Assembly: GCF_002775205.1 (NCBI RefSeq) | Contig: NC_036447.1 | Coordinates: forward strand, 31,495,245-31,559,244 | Source: Xiphophorus maculatus | Lineage: Eukaryota; Chordata; Actinopteri; Cyprinodontiformes; Poeciliidae | DNA length: 64,000 nucleotides | Reading direction: 5' to 3' | Shown: piece by piece, positions 43,930 through 55,600 of the stretch | How the letters are laid out: every line of letters begins with the position of its first letter | Numbering within the stretch: the stretch's first letter is position 1 | Notes under the pieces: generated by a model | Seen by the model: only the letters and a program-made list of their open reading frames with translations | What the model was told of the DNA's origin: nothing | The model's database searches: none | Position numbers and translations under genes: made by a program

Positions 43930-46720
43930 GGCCCGAGCAGCAAAGCGCTGCGAAGGCCTATTGTATCTGTACTGTTTATTATTATTATTATTATTACGAT
44001 TCTTCCCACCTCTTCGTGTGCCTTTTTGGGGGCTTTATCATATTCAAAAACTCACCAAACTTGGCGGTCGCAACTAGAAAATTTAAAAATTTTGAATTTT
44101 AAGGTCGTCGCAAAAATCGCAAAAAAAATTGCTGAACGGCGGCAACTAGCAATTTTCTGTTGACACAATGGTATGAACGTACTTCATCGTAGAGACATGA
44201 AATTTGGTACACTTGTAGAGCTCACCAAAAGACTCAGAACTTACATTTAATGTTATAAGCCAACTATCACAGAAAGTCGGCCATTTTGTATTGAACGTCC
44301 ATTTTTTACCTCGATTTTGACGTTTACAGCCTTCGTATTTGATCGAACTCCTCCTAGGGATTTCGATTGATCGACTTCAAACTCGGTCAGTCTGATCATA
44401 AGGCATGTTTGATTTAAAGTTATCAAATTGGTGAGTTTTGGAGCATGTTGAAGGGGGGTTAGCAGGGGTCAAAGTTCACCTACTCGCCATGAAACACGAA
44501 ACTCTTATATTTCCTATATAAAAACACATAGAGGGACCAAACTTTCATTGATTGATCGGCATCGGGTGCCCTACAATACCCTATGGTGAAATGATGACAT
44601 CACTTAGGCCACGCCCCCTGAGAACAGGAAGTGTCATGTTTTACTGTGAACGGTCGCTATCTTAGCCCTTTGACCTAATCAACATGAAACTGTGTCCAGA
44701 GACAGAAGACATGTTGGTGTGTTGTGGATTCCAACCCTGACCGGCTTTGACATAGCAGGTGGGCGTGGCGGCGTGGCGAAGTGACCTGTAACGCCGTTGC
44801 CATACGTTTGGCTCTGAATTCCACAATTTCAGGCCCAGCTGCTCCAAACTCACTAGGATGGATCCTTATCCACCCACCGACAGGAATTCATAACAAAATG
44901 TGGTGGGCGTGGCCTAATTTCTCTATAGCGACCCCTAGAGTATTTTAAATGAACAGCCCTAAGCCATGCTTTAACCTAGAATTACGAAACTTGGTACACA
45001 TGTGTATCTTGTCAGGACGTACAAAAAAGTCTATTACAGCCATGGTCGAAACCCAACAGGAAGTCGGCCATTTTAGATTGAAGTTCATTTGACCTCGATT
45101 TTGACGTTTACAGCCTTTGCATTTGATCGAACTCCTCCTAGGGATTTCGATTGATCGGCTTCAAACTCGGTCAGTCTGATCATAAGGCATGTCTGATTTA
45201 AAGTTATCAAATTGGTGACTGTCTGAGATTGCTGAAGGGGGGTTACCAGGGGTCAAAGTTCACCTACTCGCCATGAAACACGAAACTCTTATATATCCTG
45301 CACAGAAACTCACAGAGACACCAAACTTTCAGTTATTGATCATCAATAGGTGTCCTAAAATACCCTGTGGTGAAATGATGACATCACTTAGGCCACGCCC
45401 CCTGAGAACAGGAAATGTCATGTTTTACTGTGAACGGTCGCTATCTTAGCCCTTTGACCTCATCAACATGAAACTGTGTCCAGAGACAGAAGACATGTTG
45501 GTGTGTTGTGGATTCAAGCCCTGACCGGCTGCGATGAAGCAGCTGGGTGCGGCGGCATGGCGAAGTGACCTGTAACGCCGATGCCATACGTTTGCTTCTA
45601 GATTCCACATGTTTCGACCGAGCTGAACCAAACTTGGCTTGAGTGATGCTGGTGTGATACCTGAAAATTCTATGTCATCAGATTATGACGTCATCTAAGC
45701 CCCGCCCCCTCAGAACAGGAAGTGCTATTTTTTTCCTTGGAAACTTTCATCTATGGCTCTCTTGACCTAATCAAGGTGATTCTGTGTTGGATGACAGATA
45801 GGAAGTTGGTCTCGCTTGCTTTAAAGTGCCAAGAGTTTTCAATGGCGGCAACGCCGTTCGTATACGTTTGCCTCTACATTCCACATATTTTGACCGAGCT
45901 GCATCAAACTTGGCCTGAGTGATCCTGGAGGCTTGCCCGTCAATCCTAAATCATCACATTATGACGTCATCTAAGCCCCGCCCCCTGGGAACCGGAAGTG
46001 CCGTTTTTTTCCTTGGAAAGCTCTGTTTATGGCTCTCTTGACCTAATCAAGGTGATTATGTGTTGGATGACAGATAGGAAGTTGGTCTCGCTTGCTTTAA
46101 AGTGCCAAGAGTTTTCAATGGCGGCAACGCCGTTCCTATACGTTTGCCTCTACATTCCACATATTTTGACCGAGCTGCATCAAACTTGGCCTGAGTGATC
46201 CTGGAGGCTTGCCCGTCAATCCTACGTCATCACATTATGACGTCATCTAAGCCCCGCCCCCTCGGAACCGGAAGTGCCGTTTTTTTCCTTGGAAAGCTCT
46301 GTTTATGGCTCTCTTGACCTAATCAAGGTAATTTGGATGATGAGCTCTGTCAATGCTCGCTTCTGGCTGAACCGTGTGGGCGTGGCCAAACGGCGAACAT
46401 CAGTCCCTCGCCATATGCATACGTTTGGCTCTTATTCACGCATAGATCATCCGATTGGCGCCAAACTGGATATGTATGACCTTTGTTCTGCTCTAAAGAG
46501 CCCAACGGGTTTGAGATGTAATTTGGGGAAAATGCGCGACAGCTTCTGCAGCGGCTAGCGGGCGGCAGTGCTGGAAACTGCGGCAGAGCTTCTGCGGTGG
46601 GGAGCGGGCTGCGGCTCTGGAAAACGCGCGAGAGCTTCTGCGGTGGCCGGAACCCCCGCGGTGGCCAATAGGCCGGAGCGGCGCTTGCTGCGAGGGCCGC
46701 CCGAGGCTGCTTGCAGCTTT
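43930..46720. repeat. 2.8-kb hierarchical repeat bordered by (ATT)n runs
   Basis: Starts GCCCGAGCAGCAAAGCGCTG, a wording common at the ends of an unclassified fish interspersed repeat, and ends CTTGCAGCTTTAATTATT. It is unusually GC- and CpG-rich for its surroundings. Inside are a 784-bp repeat (about 44270-44880 and 45054-45640) and a 276-bp repeat (about 45612-46330). No long open frame; the short frames are repeat shadows. Confidence 0.75.
45612..46330. repeat. 276-bp tandem repeat, about 2.6 units
   Basis: Equivalent points such as TGACGTCA recur at 45686, 45962 and 46238, exactly 276 bp apart. Units 2 and 3 are nearly identical; unit 1 is more diverged. Confidence 0.93.
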
Positions 46721-47149
46721 AATTATTATTATTATTATTATTTTGCACATTTAAGCATAACAATTCCAAGAACTTGTAATGCATTAAAACACCACTTATA
46801 GATAATTAACTGGTTTCCACAGGATTTCTCCAAAAATTGTGTTGGGCTGCCTGTGTTGTTGTACTGGCTCCCAAACCTTTCAGCTTCTCACCTACAAAAT
46901 GAGAGAGTTGTTCCACCTGCTATCAACTGATTTATTACTAAATTAGTTGAACAAGATTATAATTACAATCAACACTGCTTTATTTTATCTGTTGTAATTT
47001 GTTTTACAAATGGTATCATGCATTTGTCATGATACCTTTTGTCTTTTGTCAAGATCCTACAATGGATCTCAGTCGGAGTCCTGACCCCAATTTTGGAAAA
47101 ACCTATTATTTTAGAAACCTTTTGTCCTTATTGTTGCATAAACATGTCT

Positions 47150-48400
47150 GATTGTGAGTGCATTCAGAAAGTATTTACAGTGTTTTGCTTTTTCCACATT
47201 TTCTATTGTTAGGCCATATTCCAAGTTGTAGTAAATTAATCTCTTTCCTCAAAATTCTACACATAAGTTTCCGCAATGTGGAAAGTGGCATTTGAGTTGT
47301 TTGCAAATTAATTAAAAATAGAAAACCAAAAAGTCACATTTACAGTAGTATTCACAACCTTTGCTTAATACTTTGTTGATCCACGTTTAAGAGCAATTAC
47401 AGTTTGAAGTGTTCTTTACAGTTCATCAGGTGGATGGGAGGTGTTTGTGCAGCCATTTTCAAATCTCTTCAGAGATGGCTTATAGGAGAAACAAATGTTA
47501 TTTGCACTATTAAAAAAACATATCAATCATTCCAATTAGTTGGAATGATAAAGATGTCAAACAATCTGTGTCAGGTTCTTGTTTGTTTTAGTTGCTATGG
47601 AAACACAAAGAGGTATGTATGGGATAAGATTACTGTCCATTAAAAATGCATGCATAGACATCTAATTTTGTAAATGTAAGTTAACAAATGTGCGTAAATG
47701 TAAATTTTATATTTTTCCTGTTTTCCGACTCATACATACATGTAAAAATCTGAGATTTTACCTATGAGAATACTCATAAACAATTAAAATAATAAAAGCA
47801 CAGGTTTTATAGAGAGTAAGTATTTTTCCAGCAGTTAGACACACACCAGTCACATTTAGGAACTGGCTCTAAGACATCTGCTTGATCGATTTTGAATTGT
47901 GGGTGAGGAGGATCCTCTTAACCCTCATCTGGCTGCTCTATCACGCTGGCCTGACTGGTGGATTGCTGCAGACATGGTTCTCCTCCTGAAAGGCTCTCCT
48001 CTCTTCACAGAGGAATGCTGGAGTGACCATTGGGTTCTTGGTCACCCCCCTGACTTAGGACCTTTTGCCCCAATCACTCAGTTTAGATGGCCAACCAGCT
48101 CTAGAGTCCAGGTGGTTCTGAATTTCTTTCATTGATGAATGAGACCATTGAGTTCAAGTCAAAGCCTCAGAACTTTTTCTGGATCTTTCCTCACACTTGT
48201 GCTTCAAAACAATCCTGTCTCAGGGGTCTTCTGATAATTCCTTCGATTTCATGCCTGGTGTTTGACCTCTGACATGTTTTATAAAATGTGGAACATTGTC
48301 TAGAAAGGTGCGTGCCTTTCTAAATCAAGTCCAATCATCTGAATTTACCACCAGTGGGCTCCATCTAAAGCCTGATGTGGTCTTTATCAGGTTCTAAAAT
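47150..48400 (-). mobile_element. decayed Tc1-like element
   Basis: Left end GCATTCAGAAAGTATTTACAG and CTTTTTCCACATTTTCTATTG; right side has GGATTGCTGCAGACATGG, AGGCTCTCCTCTCTTCACAG and CTCAGTTTAGATGGCC, the reverse-oriented transposase text of a common fish Tc1 family. Broken by gaps. Confidence 0.65.
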
Positions 48401-48909
48401 AATTTGTCCAATTTCATGCACAGCAACATACAGACTCTAATTCATACAACAAAAATGAAATCAACATGAAAATGCTGTATTTCATGAATTAAGTATGGTC
48501 TTATTTTTTCCAAATAATACTTAGAGGAAAGGTAGCAACCCCTGTGCTCCCAAGTAAATTCATTTGATCTGTTAATAATCCGCAGGTGTAGCACCTTTGT
48601 ATCCTCTTTAGAGCATACAGCAGTGTGTTAAACTGCAGAGGACGGACTGGACCAGGAGTGACCTTGTGACTGCCCATCAATATGATAAAACCTAAAAGGG
48701 AATTTTCCAATGCTTTCTTGTTGACAGTTCTAGAAAGGTGGCATCGTATGCATAAAATACATTTTAAATTTACTAAAAGAGTTTTACAGCTACATAAATC
48801 AACCAGCAAGAGAAAGGTTTTTATAAGGACATAATAAAACTGAACTAGTTTTTCATAGGTTGTACAATAAATCTTGATGAAACCATAAATATGAAAAAAA
48901 AACAGCTAT

Positions 48910-49560
48910 GAAAACATATTCTACAATATCTTTATTAAACAATGATTAAGTCAAGAGAGTAAAATTGCATGTGTCTATAAACATTGCATGTCATTTATCC
49001 GGTGGTACAGGATATAGTGTTAAGATCTGGGGTTGTTTGAGTTTGGTTTTGTCTTTTGTCTTTTTTTTTTCTGTAGTCGTTTTTATTACTTCTACATCTT
49101 TTCCATTTCCACTTCAGTTCTTCCTTACTGAGTCTAGTTTATGTCCTTTTTCTTTTAAATCTTTGTGTCTTTTGTTTATCTAGTCCCCTGTGTACTCTAC
49201 CTCGCCCCCTGTGCCATGTCTCTCTCCCTCTCCTCAGACGGACTCCTGCTCCCTTCACTCACACCTGCAACCCTTTAGCAATCAGCCCAGTTCCTTTGTT
49301 CCAGTATTAAACCTCTGAGTATTTAAGTTATTCATTGTCAGTCACTATTTGCTGGTTTGTCTTGTTATCAACTCAAATTCCCATATCTGGTGCTTTTGAG
49401 TCCACTCAACAATATACATCATGACATATAAAGAAATAGGGACAGGCATTAAAGATAATTCATTTAGTCTTGTTAGCATACTCTAAAAATTGCTATATCA
49501 GTTTGATATATTATTATACAAAACTTTAATCTATAGGAAAGTTACATAAACTTCCCAAAA
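48910..49560 (-). other. cyp3a copy 1 3' UTR region with inserted sequence
   Basis: Homology to the copy 2 flank (61930-62000) around the minus-strand AATAAA (48936-48931, and 61962-61957 in copy 2) suggests both mark old 3' UTR ends. Between them, about 49000-49410 is unrelated T-rich then C-rich sequence, probably an insertion I cannot classify. Confidence 0.4.
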
Positions 49561-49604
49561 TAAACTTCACAATTTGATTTAAAAATATTTCTTCAGCTGG
49601 AAGG

Positions 49605-49682
49605 TTAGGATCGAGGGATCAGCTTCAGCTGGATGGGTCTTTTGGGTGCCAGCAAACCCTGGACATCCATCTCAAATGGGAT
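49605..49682 (-). CDS. cyp3a: cyp3a copy 1 exon 13, C-terminus
   Basis: Encodes [20 protein letters not shown] then LIPRS and a TAA at 49607-49605. A minus-strand AATAAA at 48936-48931 is a plausible poly(A) signal, giving a 3' UTR of about 0.65 kb. Confidence 0.93.
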   Translation of the reverse strand: MPFEMDVQGLLAPKRPIQLKLIPRS

Positions 49683-52600
49683 CTGGTAGGAAATTCAATG
49701 TGCAGAGAGAAAAATGTGTGAACTGAATAAGCAATGCAAAGAACAGCTTGGCCATTTAATTCAAACATTGTAAAAAAAAGAAAAGAAAAAAAGCTATACT
49801 AGTCTAGAGAAACCTTATAGTAAAAGAACAAGAGACAATGAAATGAAGATCAGTATGAATTACTGTGCAAAGCTCAGTGTTAAGCAGAGTCTTCAAACTT
49901 TGGATGGACAAAAATAAGTGTCATATTGTTACATAACACTAAAACCCTACCCATAAGCTTCCTCATGCAGCCTGAAAGAGGAGCAATATGCAGAGTTAAT
50001 CTGTAATCTCACCTCAGTCTCTCTACACACAGAGAAGCTGTACTGCTGCAGGATCTCCACCACTGCCAGTTTCATCACCACTAGAGCAAACCTCATCCCA
50101 ATGCAGTTCCTTGGCCCTAACCCAAAAGGCATGTATGTGTATGGATCAATGTCCTCCTTGTTTTTCTTGCTGAATCTGATGCAAAAAATACAATATACAC
50201 ATAAATATGTAACCAAAAGTATTCATACTAGCAGCAGACTTCTGCAGATGATACGCAGCAATGTGCATTTTTCTTCCTTATTTAGTGGTAGTTGTTCATT
50301 CCTTCTTACCTCTCAGGTTTGAATTTCTCTGGTTCTGGCCATATCTCAGGGTCCCGGTGCAGGGGCCATGTGGGGACCAGGATAACCATGTCTTTTGGAA
50401 TCACAAGGCCATTTATCTCCACAGATGCTTTGGCCACACGCTCCAAACGTGCGGCAATGGGGAACAAGCGGAGAGACTCATTGATGACACTGTCCAAGTA
50501 GTCCATCTCCATCAGAGGCTGATACTGAACAGGAGCCTACACAAACACAAGCAGGCTGTTTACCAGGTCATACTGCAGTTCTATAGGCCAGTCTGAATAA
50601 GTTAGGATATCATTCAAAAGTTAAATCATACCAAGCTGGTGCACTAAAAAAATCTATTTAAAAATGGGCAACTTTTAGTTTTAAATCAGCATTTTGTTTA
50701 ATGGGTAGCTCATCAGGTGGTTCAGATAGAATAATAACATTTTTAGTGACAGGTGTATTGCCAAAAAGACAATGATAATAATAATAGTTCTTTTTCATCA
50801 TTTTCATTCAGACTTTTTTCATTCAGGGATTTATCCAAATAAATTCCTGCTCCCAGGCCTCTTTTACCTTGTGGAGGAACTCAGAAGATAGCTTATTCAC
50901 ATTTGTGTACAATTATTCATATTAATGTATGGATAATGTATTCATACATTATCGGATCATACATTACATTCTCTCTCTCTCTCCACTCTCTATCTCTTTC
51001 TTTCTTTCTTTCTTTATCTGTCTCTCTCTCTATTGGAATATATATATATCTATATATATACTCTGTATATATACAGTATATATACAGTATATATATATAT
51101 TATTTAGTAATCATATTAATGTAGTATGAATACTAACTTTATTATAAATAGCTAAGGGTGGTATCTATACTACCTTTAGCTGAGCTAAATACCCACTCTG
51201 TGCTATAAAAATGTGAGCACTGGTATTGGATCGATATTAGTGTGATGAAGCAGATACTAAAGTTTGCAGTTTCTCATCCATATGTCCAGACAAGTACTTG
51301 AATTTGCTCACAGAGTTTATGACAGAATTGAAATGCCAGATATAAAGAGCTTACAGTTTGAATTTGAGAGCAGGATCTCACACCTCTATAATGTTTGCAA
51401 TATTAAAGCTTTGTGTCAGCTATTGAAGGGAAAATGGTATTCCTACTTAGATTAAGTGCAGATTACAGTTAAAGATTTAGCATATAATCATTGTGTGTAG
51501 CAGAAAGTAAAAAAGGAACTGTTTTTTTTTCGTTTCTGCTACATTGTATTATTTGTTTGGCACAATATAAAACATAAAGTATTCACACAATAAAACTAGC
51601 AAATCTCTTCCGTGTCTTTCCCAAAAGCTTAGTTGTTGGCTTTCCACTGCAGCTCATGATCTCATGCTTTGTTTTTTATCTGATTTGTGTTTGGTGCCAC
51701 CGTGTGACTGAGAATGTTATTGCTTTGTTGGGCAAAAAACAAAGTGGAAATAGAGGCACTAATTACCACAAACTACATTAGTATGAATACTATTTTAGAA
51801 GCTTTAAAATATTGGTGCCTCTACTTTACTTTAGAGGAGCTGATAAAATTTTACACTGACAAGGTCTCTGACCTAAAAAGTTTCTCTAAAGATAATCTGT
51901 GAAAAGATCAATCTCTTCCACCTCCTCTCTGAGCTGCTACTGCCATCTGAAGAAATGCACCACTCCTGACCAAAAACAACCAATCAGAACCAGCAGTGTC
52001 TTTGCGCTGTCAATCATCCTAACGTACTTGCTGGCCAATGTGGTAATGGCAGGGAAACAATTAATTGTTCCAGGAATACCATTTATCCACTGTCATCGGT
52101 GGCCATGGTAATTAGCCCAATAATTCACAACAAGCTATGCTAGCTGCAGTATAATAGAGAGCAAGGAGGGGAGTTGGAGGGCTGGAGGGTTTGAGCAGCG
52201 CCACACAGAGGGTGCTTAACAGCTCTTAGACCCGCCTCCTGGCACGAATTGGTTGTTTGTTGATGGAACTGTGAGCATGGGGAGAAGGCAAAGGAGCACA
52301 ATGTTTTACAAAGATTATCTGTCTCATCCCATACTGTCACGACATAATGACAGTTTCAACAAATATGGAAAAAAAAAATTATACAAGTTAAATACCTGAT
52401 TTTTAAAGACCTAAATGCTTTACATATTCTATATTTGGCATATGTACCTTGTTGGGGAAGGTGGAATCAATCTCCTCCTGGAGCTTTCTCATGACCTCTG
52501 GGTTCGTGGCCAGATTGTAAGCCAAGAAAGAGAGAGAACTGCTGCTTGTTTCATAACCAGCAAAAATGAAAATCATGGATTGAGAAAGGATCTCATGGTC

Positions 52601-55600
52601 ACTTAATCCTGCAGAAAATACAACATGGTTCATAATAGTAAGATGTGTAGCTGTGTGATATTGTGAGTGTTTGAAGTACGTCTCACTTTTGTCCGTTTGC
52701 AACCCATTGTTCTTTTGAGAATCAATCATTAGTTGGAGAAAATCTACTCGACTCTGCAAGTAAATAAGAGCAGATCAGATCCCATTTCTAAGCCTGCTGA
52801 TAATAAGAGACTGAAATGCGGGAAAAAAATCCCATCATATCTGACTGTACCTTCTGCTGGCTGGTTTCACGGTTTGACTTAATCTTCTCCAGAGAAGCAA
52901 AAAAGAAGTCGGTCACAGATTTGGGGAAAAAAGAAAATTCTAACTTTTCAAATATGGGGCCGAGGAAGGGGAAGAAAGCTGAAATTAAAGTAACAACAAT
53001 TATAATACTACTGGACAAGGAAGGTCAGGAACTATTTTGTCTGTTACAACATTAATAGATTGAGATTTAACAAAATTATATTCTATTTAAAAGCATAAAG
53101 CTGAAAGAGTAAATGATGCACATGAACCTAAAGGTTCTGTTTTTTTTTAAAGTGACAGAATTCTTTATTATTATGAATAACTAAACCATGAACTTGTAAA
53201 CTAATATAAAACATCCAGTTTCCATGTCTTCTAAGGATTGAGGAATGAATTGGACTGTTATTGGAGCCACATATCATTAACCTTGTGTTTGTTCTTTCTT
53301 TATACTTTACCAACAGCAAGGAAGAGGGGGTTTAAAAAGTCAAACTTCAGCATCTTCTTGATGTTTGTCACAAATGGGTCTGAAGGGTTGTTCAGTGAAT
53401 CTATATCTACACTGAAGGCTGTACTGGTTACGACGTCCATGCTGTATGATCCAAAGAATCTGTAAACAAACACAAATATGTTTAAAATGTTTTGGCATTG
53501 ATAGAGGTGAATTTAAGCATCTTGTGGAACAACTTTATAAAACGTCCTACTCCTTCAGTTCTAATGCTTCTCCCTTGTCTGCCTTTTTCTTCATGCTGCG
53601 GATCAGGTTAGCAGAATGACTCTTCATGACTTCAAACATCTAATGCACACATAGAGACAAAAAAAACATTACCACACACAAATAAAAATGGAAAATGTTC
53701 TGGTTTGAAATTAAAGTTCAAAATATATTAGACTAAATCCTGATAACTTGAGCATGTATGCAACGTCAAGATGCAATTTGCTGTTGCAATATGTTTATTC
53801 AGGGATTGCTGCAAAGTCAGAGACTCATAACAGTCTGTTGGGTTTCCTTTGAAAACTTTCAGCCATTTGGCATAATAAATAATACTTGATTACATCGTTT
53901 TATATCCGAATCAAACTGCAATGTATGTGATTGAATTTCAATCTGTTTATGGGATTGGATTGCATTGACTGCAAATATATTTCTATTTAAAAAGAATCTG
54001 GTTTTGAAGCTGCCTAGAGACAATATTTGTCGTGGCTCAGCACGACACAGATAAACTGAAATCTGAGCAAATCACCCAGAATCCCGAGTCCTCTCATGGT
54101 TTACTTTCTCCAGTTGTTCTACTAGTTTTCCTGTCTAGGAAATGAGATTGCTTTGAAAAAAAAGAGTGAAAAGGGTGAAAATAGCTGTGAAAAGAGTTCA
54201 CCAGATTATCATCTTGAATTTTCTGGAACTGCAAAGTGTTCTTGGTGCTATGACCACCAACTAGGTTTACAGAATCCACTCAAAATAAATCAGCCCACAG
54301 CACCACATCTCCTCCCTCCATGCTTAACAGTGGAAATGAATTGCTTATCTCCATACCCATAAACTTGTTCTTTATTTCACTTCAAATTCACCTGCAGTTT
54401 CTGTTGCCAGATAACTAGCTTTCCCTGAATCATAGCACAACAAAGTTAAAGTTCGAGGCCCAGTCATGAAAACCAAACTCCACACCTCTTCATTTGCTTT
54501 TTCCCCCATGGTGTCCCTCCCAAAAAAGGATGTAGACAGAATGTAAGTTTTGCAATGTGACTATTTTCTGGTTGTCATTTCCTGACAACCAGAAAATAAG
54601 TCAGTGTGTATTGCATGACACACTGACTTACTTCAGTGTGTCATGCAATAGAGCACACGAGAAAAATGTCTTACTAATTAAAAAGGCTTAGACATTCTGC
54701 TTACTAAATAAATCTAAGGTATCAAAACAATATTCTCCATTAAATTTAGTCTATAGAATTTATCAGAGTTGTATACTAATTGCATGTTTCTTTGGGTTTC
54801 TCCACAGAAAAAACGCACTCCACTTTTTTTGTGTGTCTTTAGGATGTGAGCATGCTATTTGTAACAAACGGTGAATTTATTTCAAAGCTTTTTATTCCTT
54901 TTTACCAGCAGTGCCAATATATTTGGAGGAAGCAGTATGTTCATGTCAAATTGCTGTAAAAGTTGAAAGATGTAGAGAAGGTGGAGAAGCTCACCTCCTT
55001 CAGTCTCCCAGAGGTGAAGGAAGGAGACAAGACACTACGGATCCTTTTCCATTGGTCATCTTCAGCATTGAACAGGGAATCATACAGGGGCCCATCTAGA
55101 TGAAAATTCTTTTGGCATAATAAAACAGCAGCTGATGAGAACTAAATGAAATATAAATCACTATGACTTCATATGTAGAGCAGTAACTGCATACTCTGCG
55201 GTTGGTGAAGAAAGAGTAGCATTCCTTAACCAGAATGGCCTTTATGATTTCAGGATCTGCAACACACAACACGGGCTGGCGGCCATCGTAAATACTGAAA
55301 GATTAGAATGAAACAAACAGTTTAAGCTGAAAAAAATCATTGGTTTATTGTGTCTATTCTTCAATGACAGTTACAACATGAAAACTCACCCCCATATTTT
55401 CCCATATTTCCTATAGCACTCTTGATCGAAGTTGAAGAACCCCTAATTACAAAAATAATGTTACATCAGAAATATAAGATAATTTAGAGAACACATTTTA
55501 TACAATTTTCAGCAGAATGAGTTAATATATTAATGGGTCATCTTAAAGAATGTTGTTCATAGAAGCTAAATTACATTATTGTGACTCAATATATTAAAAA

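Noticed and set aside
45722..46558. Repeated related frames starting MLFFSLE or MPFFSLE
   Set aside because: Two near-identical small frames exactly 276 bp apart plus a third at the same phase; they follow the tandem repeat and show no sign of protein selection.
46493..46801. GC-rich frames of 77-94 codons on both strands
   Set aside because: Overlapping frames in the GC-rich end of the 2.8-kb repeat; none matches a known protein.
54995..55095. Alternative cyp3a exon 5 start at 55095 (acceptor CTAG)
   Set aside because: It would give 101 nt and break the frame; 55108 gives 114 nt and a continuous protein.
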